This document shows, piece by piece, positions 20,020-22,203 of a DNA stretch of 22,203 nt (position 1 is its first letter; every line of letters begins with the position of its first letter). A program made the translations under genes and the position numbers. The DNA comes from a virus: the IMG/VR virus record IMGVR_UViG_3300044623_000001, positions 1 through 22,203 of that record; one strand, given 5' to 3'. A model generated the notes under the pieces. The model was not told the origin of the DNA, ran no database searches, and saw only the letters and a program-made list of their open reading frames with translations.

Positions 20020-22203
20020 TTATCTCGGTAAATATTTGTCTACTTTGACTGCCGGAGCCTGTTTGGACTTACCCGTTCGTGCCTTACGAATCCGCGCCAT
20101 CATTTGATACAGCTTCTTCGCACCGGCTTCAGTCGAGCCATTACCTAAGTGAGAGACCACATCAGCCGGGATTACAAATTCTCCGTCTGCCAACGCCGCT
20201 CTCTGGACCCCCTTACCCCGGATGACAGCAGGAATATCATCAGACATGCCGTCACCCGCTCCACGCAAGAGCTTACCACCAGCGCGGTATTCAGGCATCA
20301 CGGGCAAACCGCCTTGAGCAAACCCGAAGTTGTATCCGTCAGCAGGGTTTACCGCTGCTCCTTGCGGAGTGCGAGTCAACGAGGCAATACCGCCAGTTTG
20401 ATACTTCTTACGCTTTTTCTTCACGATGCCTCCGGAGGCTTTGCCTTCTTCACTATCTTTACCCATGCATCCATACAGGTATTCCATGTAAGTCGCTGGG
20501 CGTGGGCGACCTGCATCATCAAAGCAAATAGTAACGCCTTGGAATGGAACGCATCGGTTGAGAGTTAAATCAAAATATTCGCCCATCCCGCACTGCGGCT
20601 GATCTTCTGGCGGCGTAATAACTACGTCGTCTTCTCCACGCCCACTGCACGGGTAATCACCGTTGTAAGCACGAGTATAAGTTGAGTTGTCAGGGCACGT
20701 GCCGTAGCACATACCATCCTGTTCAACTTCGTCCTCGCGGCATTTCGGTTGTTCCTTATCTTTTTCTTCGTCAGGCTTTACGCACGGATTTAGCCCCGCA
20801 CTAGCACGGTCAGGATCATAGGTTTCGCCTTCCTGACAGACTTGGAAACACTGTCCTTCAAACGAAACCTCATGCGGCCCACACTCCGGTTGCGGAGGAC
20901 TCGGCGGCGGAGGCGGCGGTACCGGTGGCTGCGGCGGCTGCGGTGGACTTGGCGGCTCCGGAGGTGACGGAGGCGGCGGCTGCGGTGGACTTGGCGGCTC
21001 CGGAGGTCCCGGAGGTCCCGGAGGTCCCGGAGGTCCCGGAGGACTCGGCGGTGGCGGAGGTGGTGTTGGCGGTTCCGGTGGCGGCGGTGGCACATCCGGG
21101 CAACGCTCTCCCAGATCAGGAAAAATAACAGACCCGTCGTCACACACCATTATCGGTGGCGGCGGAGGCGGCACCGGGGGCGGCGGAGGTGGAGGCGGAG
21201 TCGGAGGACTCGGCGGCGGAGGCGGAGGCGTTGGAGGTTGTGGTGGCGGCGGAGCCGTACCAGTTGATACGCAACGGTCTAAGTTTGGGTCCCAAACATG
21301 CCCCGGACCATACGCTGCCTCACAAGCTTTGTTTGGATCATCTGGAACATAACGACGGTCACGCCGACCGTTCATGTACTTAATCCAATCAAAATATTCC
21401 TGCCAAAGCTTTGTTTTAAGCTCTGGATCAGTTTCTTGCTCTGCCGCTCGTCGTAAACGACGCGCAACTACCTCGTCATCTTCACCGGGACCCGGCGGTT
21501 CTGGCGGGGGAGGCGGAGGCGGCGGTGGCTGCGACGGTGCATCTGGGCAACGCTGCCCTAATTCGGGATAAATAATAGACCCGTCCGAACAAACCTGAAC
21601 TAAAGGCCCCGGCGGAGTCGGAGGACCCGGCGGCGGAGGTGGCGTTGGTGGTTGCGGAGGTGGCGGCACCGGGGGCGGCGGCGTTGGGGGCGGCGGCGGT
21701 GGTACCTCTGGGCAACGCTCTCCCAGATCAGGAAAAATAACAGACCCGTCGTCACAGACCACTATCGGAGGAAGTGGCGGTGGAGGCGGAGGCGGCACCG
21801 GGGGTGGCGGTGGCGTTGGAGGCGGAGGCGGCACGGGGGGTGGCGGTGGCGTCGGAGGCGGAGGTGGCGTTGGGGGCGGAGGCGGTGGTACCTCTGGGCA
21901 ACGCTCTCCCAGATCAGGATAAATGATAGACCCATCGTCACACACCACCATTGGAGGTGGTGGCGGAGGCGGCACCGGGGGTGGCGGTGGCGTTGGGGGC
22001 GGAGGCACAGGCGGTCCCGGAGGTCCCGGAGGTCCCGGAGGCACAGGCGGTCCCGGAGGTCCCGGAGGTCCCGGAGGTCCCGGAGGTCCCGGAGGTCCCG
22101 GAGGTCCCGGAGGTCCCGGAGGCACAGGCGGTCCCGGAGGTCCCGGAGGTCCCGGAGGTCCCGGAGGTCCCGGAGGTCCCGGAGGTCCCGGAGGTCCCGG
22201 AGG
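20020..22203 (-). CDS. Giant proline-rich collagen-like fibre/virion protein (5' truncated)
   Basis: 727 residues are visible and the frame is open through the right edge, so the N-terminus is missing; a GTG at 22125 is just a Val codon inside the repeat. From the N-terminal side: runs of Pro-Pro-Gly in blocks of at least 8, 8 and 3, separated by Pro-Pro-Val; polyproline linkers; four copies of a 16-residue Cys module of the type [16 protein letters not shown]; another collagen-like block (about 21001-21041); a Cys-rich region (about 20465-20890) with spacing like small disulphide domains; then a C-terminal domain (20020-about 20445) with [20 protein letters not shown] and [20 protein letters not shown], a signature I know from structural proteins of aquatic podoviruses. 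Collagen-like repeats form triple-helical fibres, so a host-recognition or surface fibre is likely. Polyproline translation would depend on host EF-P. Confidence 0.85.
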   Translation of the reverse strand, partial: PPGPPGPPGPPGPPGPPGPPGPPGPPVPPGPPGPPGPPGPPGPPGPPGPPGPPVPPGPPGPPGPPVPPPPTPPPPPVPPPPPPPMVVCDDGSIIYPDLGERCPEVPPPPPPTPPPPPTPPPPPVPPPPPTPPPPPVPPPPPPPLPPIVVCDDGSVIFPDLGERCPEVPPPPPPTPPPPVPPPPQPPTPPPPPGPPTPPGPLVQVCSDGSIIYPELGQRCPDAPSQPPPPPPPPPEPPGPGEDDEVVARRLRRAAEQETDPELKTKLWQEYFDWIKYMNGRRDRRYVPDDPNKACEAAYGPGHVWDPNLDRCVSTGTAPPPPQPPTPPPPPPSPPTPPPPPPPPVPPPPPPIMVCDDGSVIFPDLGERCPDVPPPPPEPPTPPPPPPSPPGPPGPPGPPGPPEPPSPPQPPPPSPPEPPSPPQPPQPPVPPPPPPSPPQPECGPHEVSFEGQCFQVCQEGETYDPDRASAGLNPCVKPDEEKDKEQPKCREDEVEQDGMCYGTCPDNSTYTRAYNGDYPCSGRGEDDVVITPPEDQPQCGMGEYFDLTLNRCVPFQGVTICFDDAGRPRPATYMEYLYGCMGKDSEEGKASGGIVKKKRKKYQTGGIASLTRTPQGAAVNPADGYNFGFAQGGLPVMPEYRAGGKLLRGAGDGMSDDIPAVIRGKGVQRAALADGEFVIPADVVSHLGNGSTEAGAKKLYQMMARIRKARTGKSKQAPAVKVDKYLPR
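20933..21007 (-). repeat. 33-nt direct repeat in the fibre gene
   Basis: Two perfect copies of a 33-nt segment (20933-20965 and 20975-21007), offset by 42 nt, encode the same Pro-rich linker. This indicates a recent in-frame duplication. Confidence 0.8.
21001..21041 (-). repeat. Internal collagen-like 9-nt tandem repeat
   Basis: Tandem copies of the same 9-nt unit as at the right edge (plus-strand GGTCCCGGA), encoding Pro-Pro-Gly, about 1 kb away from the main array. Confidence 0.8.
21098..21144 (-). repeat. Cys module copy 4 ([18 protein letters not shown])
   Basis: A 47-nt core identical at the DNA level to copy 2, flanked by polyproline linkers. Two Cys, 13 residues apart, may form a disulphide. 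Confidence 0.8.
21545..21591 (-). repeat. Cys module copy 3, divergent ([17 protein letters not shown])
   Basis: Same length and Cys spacing as the other copies, but with several substitutions, so it is an older copy. Confidence 0.75.
21710..21756 (-). repeat. Cys module copy 2 ([17 protein letters not shown])
   Basis: Identical over 47 nt to copy 4, although they are about 610 nt apart. Confidence 0.8.
21896..21942 (-). repeat. Cys module copy 1 ([17 protein letters not shown])
   Basis: Differs from copies 2 and 4 at a few bases only, some of them changing Val to Ile and Phe to Tyr. Confidence 0.8.
22012..22203 (-). repeat. Perfect 9-nt tandem repeat encoding (Pro-Pro-Gly)n
   Basis: Plus-strand unit GGTCCCGGA, repeated in blocks of 3, 8 and at least 8, broken by GGCACAGGC units that encode Pro-Pro-Val. 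No synonymous variation is seen within blocks, so expansion is recent or maintained by slippage. The array runs off the window. Confidence 0.95.

Noticed and set aside
20925-21571. Ala/Gly/Glu-rich open frames on the plus strand opposite the fibre gene
   Set aside because: They arise from the GGN repeat of the polyproline coding strand and lack ribosome sites and protein-like patterns.
22123-22125. GTG as a start codon of the collagen-like gene
   Set aside because: It is a Val codon inside the repeat, and the Pro-Pro-Gly frame continues unbroken to the window end.
22012-22203. CRISPR array
   Set aside because: The repeats are 9 nt, contiguous, in frame and coding; there are no spacers.

Overview
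This window is a fragment of a tailed double-stranded DNA phage, most like an uncultured aquatic podovirus. The basis is gene content. A tightly packed plus-strand block holds a family A DNA polymerase, a primase-helicase, an SNF2-type helicase, a Cas4/RecB-like nuclease and an HNH protein. A minus-strand block holds giant virion-type proteins. Most genes overlap by a few bases, and I see no tRNA, rRNA, integrase, insertion sequence or CRISPR array. The host cannot be named from the sequence. Both window ends cut through genes, and the right end stops inside a perfect short tandem repeat.

Left region (about 1-2874, plus strand): the 3' end of one 2-oxoglutarate/Fe(II) oxygenase, two small genes with a long out-of-phase overlap, a complete prolyl-4-hydroxylase-like oxygenase, a 261-aa protein resembling the DUF6065 family, a 60-aa protein and a 180-aa protein I do not recognise. 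From 776 on, starts and stops overlap (ATGA or GTGA), which suggests one translationally coupled operon.

Replication region (2871-12032, plus strand): DNA polymerase A with 3'-5' exonuclease, PD-(D/E)XK nuclease, HNH-like protein, a roughly 160-nt non-coding gap with several nested inverted repeats, SNF2-type helicase, a coiled-coil protein, a Cys4 putative ssDNA-binding protein, a helix-turn-helix regulator, a clear Rho-independent terminator, an archaeo-eukaryotic-type primase fused to a DUF927-like ATPase, and a small protein. Together these could supply priming, unwinding, synthesis and end processing of the phage genome. No phage RNA polymerase or DnaB/T7 gp4-type helicase is seen here.

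Virion region (12033-22203, minus strand): an 1846-aa protein combining glycine-rich hydrophobic segments, an FtsK-gamma-like winged helix, an HExxxH metallopeptidase-like motif and a C-terminal part resembling the LPD38 domain of large polyvalent proteins; a coiled-coil virion protein; a Gln/Ala/Gly-rich virion protein; and a very long proline-rich, collagen-like (Pro-Pro-Gly) fibre-type protein with repeated Cys modules. The two blocks converge with stop codons that abut at 12032/12033 and no visible terminator.

The most striking combination is two prolyl-hydroxylase-like enzymes in the same fragment as a protein made largely of Pro-Pro-Gly repeats, the classical substrate of collagen prolyl hydroxylases. 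Other points for a second look are the structured gap at 5640-5800, the mosaic 1846-aa protein, and the near-identical Cys modules in the fibre gene.
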